DNA of 64,000 nucleotides from Ichthyophonus hoferi. Lineage: Eukaryota > Opisthokonta > Ichthyosporea > Ichthyophonida > Ichthyophonidae. The stretch lies in NCBI GenBank assembly GCA_002751075.1, contig NAOQ01000030.1, positions 161,902 to 225,901 on the forward strand, in the 5' to 3' direction. A program made the translations under genes and the position numbers. Numbering within the stretch: position 1 is the first letter of the stretch; every line of letters starts with the position of its first letter. The notes beneath the pieces were generated by a model. The model was not told the DNA's origin, did no database searches, and saw nothing but the letters and a program-made list of their open reading frames with translations. Positions 39,164 to 52,100 of the stretch are shown piece after piece.

Positions 39164-40768
39164 TCGTTTCTCTTTTAATCCTTCTTATGTGTAATGTATT
39201 AGTTATGGTTTTCTATGTCACAGTAAGATCACATTCATAGGTCATCTTGGTTTGGTTGGTATATTCCGTGGTACAAGCTAGTGGTTTACTATACAGTTCT
39301 AAACCTGCCTAATGCTAGTTACCAATGGCCACCCATGTCCATGCTGGATATGAAAATATAGTACAGGACCATGCCATCTTTTTGAAATATTGTCAATAAA
39401 AAGCAAGTAAGTTAATAAAGCACAATAATGTCTCCAATGCTAATCGACCGGTTATTATTTGGATATATATTAAGGCTGACCTACTGCTACCTAGCATTAT
39501 GTTTATACTTCAATAGATAATTGGTTTATATTTATTGTAGAAACACTCCTATCATACACGGTCATTGCTTTAAACCAATCTTCCTTAAAATTCAGTCTGT
39601 TAGCTCACGGGGTGCCCTATACTGGCAATCTTTGGTTATATTTACCACGGGTCTCTACAGTGTGTTATAGTATCATACTAGTGCTTACGCTGACATTGCC
39701 TAACTAGTCTATTCGCCAATGTTGGATCAGTATTATTCTTGACCACACGTATAAAAAATATGATTCAACCTCCTTCGTGGTATATAATGCGGTTACACCA
39801 AGTGATGTCAATAATTATGACTGAATTCTATTTTCTATTTTAATCTGATTTAACAATAGTTGCACGGGTCCACCAATATCAATCCTTCTATGTGAAAGGA
39901 GCTTCTTAGACGCGCTCTACAAGCACTGGATGTCAATGTATATGTCATGTGTATAGAGGAGGTTGGCATGGCATGGATATATTGGGTCTTTTATTTTAAA
40001 AGCATATTAAATTATACACCTATTATATTATAGGTTTACCTCATGATGGGACAATGCATATGGTACAACCATCGTGGTACCATTTAATTTCAAGTAGATG
40101 AGTCCGTCATGACCACCCATTATTTAGTGCTTCAGTGTACAGTGTAACGGGAATAGCCAGGCTTAGCCTAACCCCGCAATATACCAGCGATATACCATAT
40201 GAGACAGGCTCCAGCTTGCCCTTATTGGGTGGTCTTACCTGGAAATGGGGTGGATTTCATGGAAACCTATATTATATGAATATAACCTCTAATAAATTTA
40301 TTCGTTGGAGAAACTCGAGCCATAATTTAGGCTTTGAGTGATTTAATTATTAAAGCGGTTGGCACCCAAAACTGTCTAACTGTGACGTCAAGTCTCCTGC
40401 TATATTTCTTTTACATGCTATTTGTCATCATTTCTTGTGCGACAGCCTTACTAAACTGTAGTGTGTTATACAGAACTAAAAAAAGAATCCTACAATACAA
40501 TTGAAGAGAGGCATTTGTACTTGCTACCATGCATGTGTAGGTAGGTACAAAGTAACTGGGCCACACTGGGCCCCACGCCTAGTCGGCAAGAAGAAGTGTT
40601 GTAGTAAGTCAGGTACAACAGGTGGTAGTTGATTCTTCCTCTTCCCATGACCTCTCTCTCTTACATTACCTAGACTAAGGTCCTATTTAGAAATGCTTAA
40701 CCGTAATTTATAAAGGTGTCAAGTGTGGGGCCTTAGCCAATCATAAAGCATTATCTTAAAGACCTAAA
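39164..40768. other. Intergenic region between converging genes
   Basis: About 1.6 kb between the stops of PMPCA (+) and the SUMO-ligase-like gene (-). It holds the PMPCA poly(A) signal (AATAAA, 39395-39400) and AT-rich DNA. A 68-codon frame at 40135-40341 is not supported by any family that I know. Confidence 0.5.
39395..39400 (+). terminator. Poly(A) signal of PMPCA
   Basis: AATAAA about 230 bases past the PMPCA stop codon, in a TGTCAATAAAAAGC context. Confidence 0.55.
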
Positions 40769-43700
40769 TCAGGCATCATCATCGTCCGAGTCTACAATGA
40801 CTATTGGTTCCTGGGGGAGAGAGAGAGGTGCTGCCTTGGGCACTGAGGGGGTCACTTCTGAAGAGGGAGGGATGATTGGAGGATTTCAAATGAGATTCGA
40901 GAGAAGGGAACTATGTGAGAGCTAATGGCCACAGAGGGTGAAGAAAGTAAACAACTCCTGATAGGAACAGAGAAGATAGCTAATATAGGAACACCTAGAA
41001 TAGGAGGCATAAGGGATGAAAATGTTCAAAACCACACAAAGCCGTAGCATATAACGGGGAACAAGCAAGTAGGTGAAGGCACCAGGGAAGAAGAAGGGCC
41101 CTTACCAGTAGGGTATAGCTTGGCTCGCTTGGCAGGGTGTACATCCACAGCCGACCACGTGCCATCCTTGTGAATCGCCACCTACATGTTCATTGGTGGG
41201 TTAGAATAGCCAGCTACTTAGACATCACGCCATACCACTCACCCAGCATGACCCCCGAGAGTGGTAGGTGTAAAGACGGGGAGCGGGGCTACTTACAGAC
41301 ATACATGGGCTGTTGTCCTCGCCGCTGTCTGTATCCTTTGCTCCTTGATCTTCCTTAGCAGTGCCCTCTGTCTCCTGTACCGTCATGCTTGCCTGTTAGT
41401 AGCTACTTCATATGATCTCAAATCACACCCAAAAGAACACCCAGGTAGATGAAAAGAGTTAAAATATCTAGAAATAACTAAAGTACTGGTGTATACTAAA
41501 TTGTGCGTGTTGGATGTCAACTTAAATAAACTAAACTACCTCTACGCTCTAAGAAATCTACTACTGAGAGGCAGTATAACTACCAACACTACCAGTGGCC
41601 CGGTATCAGCATTCACATCTTAGACATACAGGGCCCCATGTTTACTGTCCTAAGGAAGGAACAAATATGAGGGACTGCCTCTTTACCATGATGGGAGGTG
41701 TGGTGGATGCATCACATGGGTGTGAAGGAAGACAAGAGGTAAACCATAGCAGAAAGAGGGGAAGATGGTATAGGTATATGTGGAACCTTTGTGTTGCCAT
41801 AGACACATGTCAGCCAATACCACGCTCTAATCATATAGTGATGTACAGGCTTACCTTAATAATGGTCAGCAAGGCATTATCTACAACCAGATCAGTAGTC
41901 GTACTGATGCTCTGTTTACATATAGGACACATATCCTTCTGGTTGACTGTCTTGCGCTGGCTCATCATCTGCAAGAAGCTGTCTCTATCAAAGCACTGGG
42001 CATGGGTACAGTTCCTGCCTTTGACTGGCACTTTCATACGGACCAATGTGATTGGACAACGGAGAGAGACTACCTGGTGGAATAAAAACAAAAAGGAGGG
42101 GGAAGTTAAATCTGATTCGTTAGGAGTCGTAGCAAGATATGTAGGAATGTATGTAGATATGTAGGTAGGTACATAGTAGATATGCAGGTAGGCAAATATG
42201 TAAGTAGGTATGTGGGTAGGTATGTAGGTATGTATGTAGTAAGTTTGTATGTAGGTAAATATGTAGTTAGATATGTAGGTAGGTACATAGTAGATATGCA
42301 GGTAGGCAAATATGTAAGTAGGTATGTGGGTATGTCTATGTGCATACTGTAGGCATATAGACGTGTGTTGGTCTGTGACAAATAACCATTAAAAGTGTGC
42401 AATAACATCACATGTACGTGACCCAGAACAAATCACTAGCATATCAATATCTTCCCCACTCTCAACTACCGTGCATTCAAAGCCTAGGAAATCAGGGTCA
42501 TCATCCGCCACAGTATCCAAATAGGTCCTCTTTACTACAGGCATAGCCTCTCCTTCCGACGTATCTTTGCTTACATTTCCCGTTACTGAGGAAGTCTCTA
42601 TCTCTGTATTCCCACCTATATTTATAAGGGCAGTGGGATGGCAATGGAGCCTAGAGGAGGCCTTGAGGCCAGTCATGTAGTAGTTGTTCTTGGTCACCAT
42701 ATGCTGTAGATTAGTAATGCCTATATTTGATTCCTTCCACTCTTGCTCGGTCATGTTAGTATTACTAGTGCTGCCTGTAGGAATGGTAATACTACGGTTA
42801 TTCAGGCACACCGCCATAAGGGATCTCCCTTCGTTGCTGGAACTAAACCCGTAGATCTGCACCACCTTGTAACTAGGGCCAGTAGCATTGCCTACATTCA
42901 CCCGGGCTATACACCCTAAGAGTTTATGCCGCATTTCAGAATGATCTATCAATGCATCTAGCAGGGCACGTTTTACCTGCAGTTGTAGGGCCTGTTGGTA
43001 TGTGATGAGACTGTGTATCATATCCTGCGGAACCAGGCTGGTGGCTGGGACCTCATTCATAGAGTGTTGGCTTAATTGCGGATTAGCCACAGGCCGGCCT
43101 GAATGCAATACAGGCTGACGTAATAAAGGATTATTGTTAACGTTTTGTTGTGATAATAGTGATTGCTGTTGTAATATAGTACGCGCCTGGTGTTCCATTG
43201 ATAGTTGTCGTGCTTGTTGTTGTAGTTGTTGTTGTTGTTGTTGTTGCAGCTGCATTTGAAACTTTATCTGTTGTATTTGATTTATAATTTGTTTCTGACT
43301 GGCTGCATCCCCAATGTGTGCTTGTGCCTTAAGTTGTTGCAATTTCTGTATTAAGATTCTTTGGATAAGCTGTTGCTGTGTTAAGGGAGTGTTATTATTA
43401 TTACTCTCACTAACAACAATATTGTTCCGAGTTGATGGTTGAATAAGTGGTGCCACCTTTGTACTATCCGGCCTTTGCAATAGGTGGTTGCCACCAATAG
43501 GAGGTGGTTGTTGCAAAAGCTGTTGCTGTAATTTTAATTGTTGTTGTTGTAATTGCTGAAGCATCAATAGCTGTCGTTGTTTACTCGCCGAATTGATGTC
43601 TTGTAGACCAAGTTGCGGCTGCCGCGGTGACATGGACTGCGTCATTCTTGCTTCTGCTTGTTGTTGACAATTTACTGTCACATTTACGCCCTGCATGATC

Positions 43701-44083
43701 TGAGGGTTCGAACAACTGATATTATTATGCTGGTTAGCCTCGCCAAGACGTGGATTATACCTAGAGGTGGAAAATTGCTGGTTAGCTTGAAAGGTAGAAA
43801 TATCGTTGGGACAAGTGCTGACAGAGAGTCCACTGGTTACCCCCCTGGGATACAAAGAATTTATTACTTTTTGAGGTTCTTGGCCAGTGGCACTTCCTCT
43901 CCCTTCATTTACTAACGCTGCATTGAGAGCACTATCCCCTTGTATGAGAACATTATTGCCAAAGTAAAGCGACATGTCCTCGTTGTTTGTGCCTATATTA
44001 TTGCGTTCTATGGGAGAGGAAGAGCTGTTTGACGCTGTCAAATTTATGCCATTAAAGTCCCGACCAAGACCGCTCGTGTACAT
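40769..44083 (-). CDS. PIAS/ZMIZ-type SP-RING protein with a Plus3-like domain and terminal SIM
   Basis: Probable SUMO E3 ligase. Exons on minus: 44083-42437, 42073-41855, 41392-41297, 41181-41106 and 40857-40769, all in phase, 708 residues. Residues 1-175 are Asn/Ser-rich, and about 176-300 are Gln-rich. Residues about 370-455 resemble the Plus3 fold of Rtf1: LLGCIARVNVGN, then YKVVQIYGF, then SNTNMTEQEWKES, in the same order as GCFVRIGIGN, YRVAEITGV and SNQEFTESEF. Exon 2 is a complete SP-RING: VSLRCPITLVRMKVPVKGRN followed by CTHAQCFD and CPICKQSI. After it come a DGTW motif as in PIAS, a basic KRAKL, and a C-terminus EPIVIVDSDDDDA that is a textbook SUMO-interacting motif. PIAS proteins have SAP and PINIT domains before the SP-RING; I see neither. 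The exon 1 donor (CTA|GTGATT) is weak, so the Plus3-to-SP-RING join deserves transcript support. A CRE (TGACGTCA) lies at 44521-44528. Confidence 0.78.
42156..42333. repeat. Tandem duplication in an intron of the SP-RING gene
   Basis: A segment of about 64 bases (42156-42219) recurs with no difference seen at 42270-42333, offset 114 bases. Both lie in a block of GTAGGTAT-type tetranucleotide drift (about 42130-42335) inside the intron between the Plus3-like exon and the SP-RING exon. The close match of the copies points to a recent duplication. Confidence 0.8.
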
Positions 44084-44520
44084 TATGTCATTTGCTATTT
44101 GGTAGGCATTATGCTAAATATTACTTATCGAGAAAGGGTCTCATTAAAGAGAATCACCATATATCATAAGTATACCGACCTAGGCAGCCTGCCCTTATCA
44201 AACAAACTAACTATAGTACAAAGGGGTCTAGAATAGATCAACAATGGCTTAGAGCCGGGAAGAAAAGAATAATGCTAAAGAATAATAAAGGGTTTCATAA
44301 AAGAGTACTAAGATTACCGCACAAGTTTTCTAAATTTTAGCGTACTTTTTTTTCAGGTCTTCTCTAAAATAATTGTATTGACATAAGAATATGACATGTT
44401 TATTTGAATAGATAACACTAATTATATAATAATGGAAAAGGTGTAATAATACGTTGATAAGCCTGAGATATTCATCTATCATCCATCATACGTACTTGCC
44501 CTATTAAGGCGTGTCAATTA

Positions 44521-44528
44521 TGACGTCA
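44521..44528. promoter_or_regulatory. Perfect CRE upstream of the SP-RING gene
   Basis: TGACGTCA palindrome about 440 bases before the start codon at 44083 (minus). It matches the full CREB/ATF consensus. Confidence 0.45.
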
Positions 44529-44943
44529 TAGGTGACCTACCATATATTAATCTGATTTGAATCAAAATATTTACTACCTTTTACAGAAAAAGTAGTGAAT
44601 ATCTAGCTTTTAACGATAGATTTATTGAATTGTATTATTATTATGCAATTAATATTAACTTAATTGCTTAATTTACAATTAATACTAATTAAATCGATTA
44701 CTTTAAATGGCTAATTTTCTAATAAATAACGTCATCATACTAATTTAGAAACCATTTTACATTCTAGACTTTGGTTTGTATTTATGTGTAGTGTTTCAAA
44801 ACTATCCTGCCAAAAAAAAAACTTCTTAGTAGGATAAAAGGTGGGCTTTTGCAAGTATGTTTTTAGAACCTTTAACGTACATTGCACTACCATGTGTACT
44901 GCCTAGAGAATTACCGTAAGATGAAGAGTCCGTCTCTATACAT

Positions 44944-45246
44944 GGAGTACAGATATGCCAAGACAATTTTTTATTATTTAATAAGTTAGCAGGACTTGTC
45001 TTTACGCAGGATGCCTAAACAATGTGTTATCTAGACCCCAAGACATGATCTGAATGGCTTATAGTATTAGGACCTCTATCATTGGCTGGTTCAATTTTGA
45101 TCGATCATCTTAGATTGGCATTTAATACTAATAGATTGTGTAACTATTTTTCCAGACTAGATATGTAATAATTTTTAATAATATTAATTGATTATGACTA
45201 CGTAAAAAAAAATACCCAAATTAATTAAATAATCCCATTTTAACAC
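44944..45246. repeat. Dispersed repeat, copy B
   Basis: Counterpart of the blocks at 26621-27195. The left block (44944-45038) and the right block (45194-45246) are in the same order. No coding capacity is visible. Confidence 0.45.
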
Positions 45247-45397
45247 TCCCCTTTGGCTTAGGCGGATTGTTTCCCTTAGGGCTTAAAAATATGAAAAAGG
45301 AATACGAAAAGATCCTTAACATGGTGACTACTTAACTGTAGGCTGTACTTACTAAAAGAACCAGATAATTCCTGATAACATTCAGTTCCTGCCTTCT

Positions 45398-45424
45398 CTG
45401 GTTCTGGCTCTGGCTCTGGTTCTG
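45398..45424. repeat. GGCTCT/GGTTCT hexamer tract
   Basis: Four to five units of CTGGTT/CTGGCT in a row, in non-coding DNA. Confidence 0.65.
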
Positions 45425-45974
45425 ACTTTATGTAGGCTCTGGCATCTAGCGTCTTTGTATTCTAATCTGACTTGGTAACCAGAACTCCCTCCTTCATTTC
45501 TACCACTTTTTTTTACCCAGACTGTAAGAATACCTTGACCAGTGGAAAAATATAAATTGGGGTGTTGGTTACAGCTATTGTACTAGTCACCATATGAATA
45601 TATACTAAAAAATAGCTTAGAACTAATATAATTTAAAAGAAAACAATAATTGTAAGATAACAACATTATAAACAATTCCAAATCATGCTTTATAATTAAT
45701 AAAATTCAATGCAAATTATTAGAAAATACAAGCACCCCTTATGTCTAACAAATAAACCTACATCATTGATCAGTTCAGTCAGTGTTTTGATGCTCCTTGC
45801 AATTGACTCCATACCTTTTGTGACCTTCTCTGCCTTCCCTCTTGCTACACCAATTACTGCCATTGGTGTTATAGTATTGAAATTGTGCCAAGCATGCAGT
45901 AGGGAATGTACATTTATTTTTATCTGTGTGAATGTGATAGTATTAGAAAAATAAAGAAAAGGAGTATGTCATAA

Positions 45975-46130
45975 TGTATTGTATAGTACTGTACTGTATT
46001 ATTTTATATTGTTCTGCACTGAATTGTACTGTATTGCATTGTATAGTACATTACAGTATTGTATAATATATATAATATATGGCTTAGTACAGTATATTAC
46101 AGATTACAATATACCATAGTACAGTATAGT
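45975..46130. repeat. TACTGTATTG-type pentanucleotide tract
   Basis: Imperfect units of TATTG and TACTG/TAGTA repeat over about 150 bases. The style resembles the TATTG tract at 10940-10970. Confidence 0.6.
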
Positions 46131-46334
46131 ATAATAGCAGCAGTAAGAAGCAAAATATGGTAAGAAAATGGTAGCGCTAAAATGCGAACGTAGCAACAAT
46201 TAGATCCAATGATAATTGGCTTTGGACAAAAACCAACTATTAATTGATAGTTTTAATTGGATAGAATTATATTACGTGGAATGTGATTAAAATCTAAAAA
46301 ATTAATTAATTCGTAAAAACCTACATTATATGCA

Positions 46335-46342
46335 TGACGTCA
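46335..46342. promoter_or_regulatory. Isolated perfect CRE in intergenic DNA
   Basis: TGACGTCA palindrome in a GCATGACGTCATGG context, about 2.3 kb from the SP-RING gene and 2.8 kb from the GATA gene. It may be a distal element or chance. Confidence 0.3.
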
Positions 46343-47452
46343 TGGGCTTTTGCTAAGGTCAGGGCCTACAATGCATATGATAAGCGAGTATACGATCCTC
46401 CACAATCATTCTTAAAGGTGTAATTACTTTGTCAAAAGGTTAATCCTGCAATAATACAGCTTTCATTAATTATGAATAATAAATAGACTAGAATAGAATA
46501 TATTTTAACCATTTTGCCATTTTGACAATATTTTTGTAATTGCTAAATAATCTTGCAGCAAAAGCCATGCAGGTCGAGTTGCTGCATATTAAGCCATAAA
46601 TGGATTAAAGGTACTTAGTACATCAATGAACTAACCGTACAACCGATCATATGATTTGTTGTACTTGATGAACCATGTCAAATAAATATAATATGAATAC
46701 TACTGCCCATAGGCTATTTAGCATTAAGTAAATTAATCGGATTAGAGAATTATATATTTATTAACCATGCAATACACTCCTAAGTTTCTAACAGCAGATT
46801 AATACTAAGTAATAACCAATAAAATATCATCCGTATAGTAACAGATTTAACAAGATAAATAATTACCTAACCCGTTTATCTACAAATACCTTATTCTTAT
46901 CTTGCTATCACTTCTTTTAGTAGTACATATATTTTGGGATCTTGCTATTTATATCATTAATTTGGTATCTATATAGTAGAATGATCCAAGGTCATACGCG
47001 CACCTTAGGCTTATGCCTTGAACCAAAATATTTGTAACAAACACACATATTGCATGGATCTTGCGTTACACCAGGTTACCCAATGCGAATTGACTCAAGA
47101 GAAGTGTAAACAATATTATACTATCCAATCCGAAGGACACAATAGTGTGTAAAATATGTTGCTGTAGGTTTTGTATGTGGATAATTATATAAACAATAAT
47201 ATCCAATAGGAAGAATAGCAAGAATTATTAATGGTTTGTGTCCTTTACTATAATTATATCCCGTTTAAATTTATAGTTTAATGAGTATATCCCAGACCAC
47301 TCATAGGAAAAATAATTTCAGGGAAGACTTGTTTGATTTGGTAGGAAAACCGATACTTAATTGATTGTTACTAAGGCGTTCTATTTGTTATACAAGATCC
47401 TAATTTTTAAATATTAAAGCAGCTATTTTTATACCTACTCTTGCTGCATAAT

Positions 47453-47475
47453 ACTATATATATATATATATATAT
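47453..47475. repeat. (AT)n microsatellite
   Basis: About 20 bases of alternating AT in intergenic DNA upstream of the GATA gene. Confidence 0.75.
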
Positions 47476-49136
47476 TAACTGTTCTATTTATAAATAAGGT
47501 GATTGATAGTTTCAGGTTGCTTAATTTGACAACTTTTTTTGATAGTAAGCCATGATTTTGATCGGTCCATGGTGTGTAGAATTCATTACAACATAATGGC
47601 ATCTGCACTCCTCAGACCGAGGTTTTCTTATGATGTTGCCAATCGACGCGACCCGATACATGCTATTGGCAAAAGGGTTCATCATATCGGTCTCACACTT
47701 ATAGTACCTCTTAATATGACACCTGTTATTAATAAAATATTAGATTATAAATAATAACAATAAAAATATATTATAATTGATTCTAAATTATAAATTTTCA
47801 AAAATAAAAGATGAATAGAAACTGAATACACTATATCTTTACTAGAGCCGATTCGTTTTGCTGTCCCTGATGGAGGCGACGTTAAAATATTAAGTGTAAT
47901 ATTTTACCCAATGAACTGGTCTTTATTGGGGCTTCACACCTGTTTGTTCTGTACTGATAATCCCCCACGACTTTCCATTAAGATGGGATTCATATCTAGC
48001 TTTAAATGTTTTTATTAATATCGATTTACTTTAACCTATGCGTGTCTGTTTATATGCATTGGCAAAACTATAATTACATAAAATAAATAAATGAAACAAA
48101 AAGATAAGACAAATTAGCAGTTATTTAATTTTTTTAACTTGCAAAATAAAATTTATGCAAAACAAAAGCTGCCGTGGTGGTAATCTATTTGTAAATTAGA
48201 GTACCATGAAAATAGGTACCCCTAAATAAGTATAAACGTTTATGGGGAATCCTTAAATGCACGGTGACGGAATGCCAACGTCGCAGTACATACCATATAT
48301 AATGGAACGCAGAAATGAATAAACCAGATAAAGAAAAATAATGCATCAGCATTTAGCCTAGCATGTTAATATAATAATAATATGTTTGTATTATAATAAA
48401 CCATTAGTAATCGTAACGCGTTATATGGTGAATATTCCAATCGATCGGGTAATATCTTGAGAATTGTGATATTTGTTTGTTTACAAGGGAATGTTGAGAA
48501 CTTGGTCTATTAGGCGATTGATTGGTAGGTCAGGTGTCAAAGTCATAATTTTTAATTAATTACTATAATACGTTGTTAGAAAAAACACATAATTATAAGA
48601 ATAAATCATCAAAAAATTTGACATAAAACATATTAAATAAATTAAAATCTTAATGAATAATTTTATACTTTAAGTAATACACTATTGACCATTACTATTT
48701 ACACAAGGTGTGATTAATAAATATTATTGGTGCAATATCATATTCTGGTTCATATGATTGACTTAGAATATTTAGCCAATAGGACTGCAATTAAGAAGAT
48801 TTTTCCCTTTATGCACGTGAGAGCCTGACTCAGGCCGGATCCTACCAGACAGGAGCACCTTGCTTACTTTTATTGTTAATAAACTTATCCCCATTGGACT
48901 TTCGTTTTAAGCTCACTACTGTTCTAGTGGGCAGATAAAGTATTTCACATGGGGGGATGTGCGGCGCAACTTGATAGGGTTAGTTGTGTTGGAGAAACGC
49001 AATAGGATTTTAAATTAGAATTGGACGTCTTGTAATAGACAGTATAATCTGGCTTAAGCCAGAACCCTTACTGATTCTTAATTTACTGGCAAAAGCACTT
49101 CCAGTTATCGGAATTGCAACGAAAACATAACAGAAA

Positions 49137-52100
49137 ATGATGCAGCACGGTGACATAGAGTTTCTTAACAATTTTCCATTTGATGACAACTGCATTTTTG
49201 ATTTAGAAAGTATTAAAATTCCTCAGTCTATAAATGATACTGGTGATGAATTCAGCTCCAGTGATGAAGTCTTATCATATTTTAAAGGTTGCTGGGATGG
49301 TGATGCCATTGCATGCTCGCCATCTAACAATAAGCCAGACGCTACAGTTTCTGTCTCTTCTCCAGGCCCTATTTTTTCAGATTATCCTAAGGACATTGAT
49401 GTCAATATGCTTGAAACAGTTCATACCGTAAAATTGGAAAAAGACTCGTCAGAACCCAGGGCATTAGCCTCAGGACTTTCCGAATTCAAAGGGAGTTCTC
49501 CTGTTCCGTACAGTACTGGAAGGAAACCTTCATTCCAACCGGGTTTGTGCAAAAATAAAGAAGAGGCAGGACCCAGTGGAGACTGCTCGGATACATATAT
49601 AATTCCTGAAGAGGTATGTGATTATATTTGCTACCATACACAGTATGATCTGCCTATCTTGGACTCCACTCTCTTGACTTGCATCCACTAGTCCCAGCTC
49701 ACCTATTATATTTGGTTTATATTGAAATTGTTTATTCTAATATCTATAATGAATGATATCTTGCAAATTTTGTTTTTCTTTTACTAAAGATCATTTTGAC
49801 TTTGGTCCCTAAAGTCAGTCTGCCAAATCAAATCTTACTGTCGTTATCACCGTTATCTGAGAATATTAGGTGTTGCTTTGGTATTTTGTTTGGAAGTGTG
49901 GGCCTGACTTAAAAAACAAGATATTTGACAGGTCATTTTTTTACTTGTCATTTTATGATAGATGGGAGGAGGTCGTGAGAATGTAAGGTGCTAAACGGTA
50001 CTTTATAAATATAATTTGACTTGCACTTTTTTCGACTAGTCACATATAGTCTTTGGTTTGTACTTAGAAAAGCTCTACTTAAAGGGTCTATTCATTGGTG
50101 GGATAACCAACTACACCTGTAATGTAATGTGTGTTAGCCGCCTTAATTTGGATGGCCCTGATGGGTTAGTACATGGGTTAGTCATGCGATCATTGGTATG
50201 AGGGCAGGCTGATTAAGGTAGAAGAGTAGAGAGTTGTGCAAGGATGTACAGGCTCATTCATATAATACATCTTAGGTTTGATGCTTTTGTATATTGACAA
50301 ATACTGTTTCTAGAGGAGATCATATTTATATATATATCCATGACTTGAAATGAAGGTACTACTAAAGATACACCCCCCTACCATCATGCAATTTGCAGAG
50401 TACACAGTAGAATACAAATACAATGCTTATTCAATAACCATATATTTGGAGCACCAATATTTTGTTGTTGACATACCTGATTGGTTATTATATTTGTAGG
50501 TTCTGAGACGATCCAGTCCTAGCATACCTGAGGATGAACGCGTCTGCCGCAATTGCTGGATTTCACAAACTGTGAGAATCTTCTAAATCATTTCACTCAC
50601 TTCAAGACGCCACTATAATTTTACCAAACTATACTATACTGCCACCTACGAGCACACATTTTCTTATTTATTCTGCTTAAAACATGTGTATACCTAGCAT
50701 CCTTAGTATACATGGAGATATTCACAAGAAAATATGAATATATTTTAAATTCCAGCAGCAAATACACATACCCACAGCTCTAGCCATGCATGTGAATAAT
50801 ATGGGATCTAAAGTTAGGTTTTAATGAATTATTTCTATCTACAGCCCCTCTGGAGAAGAAATGAAGAAGGATGTTTTCTGTGCAACGCCTGTGGCCTTTA
50901 CCAAAAGACGTATGGTAAAGCGAGGCCATTCCATGAGCGACAGCTTCCCATCAAGAAAAAAATATGCCGCCAATCTGGCCAAATCAAGTGTCATAACTGT
51001 TTTACTACTGAGACCAGCCTGTGGCGGAGGTACACGTTGACAATTTACTATAATGATTTTAAGAATACATGTACGCATATTTATATAATAGTGGTTAAAG
51101 AGGGATATAATTTAACGTGATATATCAGGGCAGAGTAGAAAGAAGAGTGGGCAAGGGGGAATAATTTGTACTTAGGAAGGGCTAAGGCAAGTGTTTAATG
51201 CTAGGTGGTCGAGAACAAATTTTAAAATATATGTTCTACTTGTCATCTTATTGCCTTATATGTAATGTTGTAGACTATTGGATGAGAGTAGTGTTGGAGG
51301 TAGTATCGTATGTTTTAATGTTTACGATAAAATTACATTTATATTTTACCATTTTATTTTTCTTTATTATTTGAGTTACAGTTTGATGTCACTGAGAAGT
51401 GCCTTGCAAGAGAATTTGGAGTCTAGTTTCTAACTGACGATTGGCCATGCACGATACAGAGGACCTGGTGTGCAAGGACCTGAGACATATTGTAATGCCT
51501 GTGGACTGTACTGGCGAATACATAATGCCCCCCGTCCCTTGAAGCCTGGTGCAATTCCTCCCCTTAAGCGTCGGCATCGGGAGTGGAAAAGACCAGATAA
51601 TCGCCCGGATGATCGTAAGGTGAATGGACGGACGTTTTTCTTATATTCCTACCATTTTATGTGTATGTTTTATAATATTCTTTGTTATGCTTTATATTGA
51701 ATGGCATTTAAAATGTTAAAATCTACTCCACATTTATGTTGGTCATTACAATTTTCGCGACCTCAATGTAGTGAAGCGATCTACCGAACTGGCCCGACCT
51801 ATACAATAATCATGTTCAGCTTTACAATTATATCTGCCTTAATATAACAGGTGTTAAAAAATTTAATCTAGAAATTGAGTCGACTATTGTTTGACATGCA
51901 AACCTATCCATTTTCTCCTGCTCTTAAGTAAAGCTAAGCCTATCAATTTACAGTATTTTACGGTGTGACCAACATATTGTACGTGGAGTGAATGGTGTAG
52001 AGAATGTAGCCAATCATAACACACTTTGTGCTTCACAGGAGGTCTCTGTACCAGACCACTCCAGTGCACCTGAGCCTTCTGCACGAGCTAAGAGCCCATC

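Larger units (their letters stand above)
44084..49136. other. Long AT-rich intergenic region
   Basis: Five kb between the divergent starts of the SP-RING gene (-) and the GATA gene (+). It holds two perfect TGACGTCA sites (44521-44528 and 46335-46342), copy B of a dispersed repeat (44944-45246), a GGCTCTGGTTCT hexamer run at about 45398-45424, TACTGTATTG pentanucleotide drift at about 45975-46130 and an (AT)n run at 47453-47475. No gene is supported; frames at 45709-45954 and 47539-47754 have no recognisable motif. Confidence 0.5.

Noticed and set aside
41831-42091. SP-RING as a separate short RING gene
   Set aside because: The exon joins in phase to exons on both sides and to a PIAS-like DGTW motif and a SIM, so it is better read as part of the larger gene.
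41595-42164. 189-codon plus-strand frame
   Set aside because: It lies opposite the SP-RING exon and its introns. The minus strand carries the clear zinc-finger coding, so this is a shadow.
42130-42335. CRISPR-like array
   Set aside because: The repeats are tetranucleotide drift with one tandem duplication in an intron of an animal gene. There are no spaced units.
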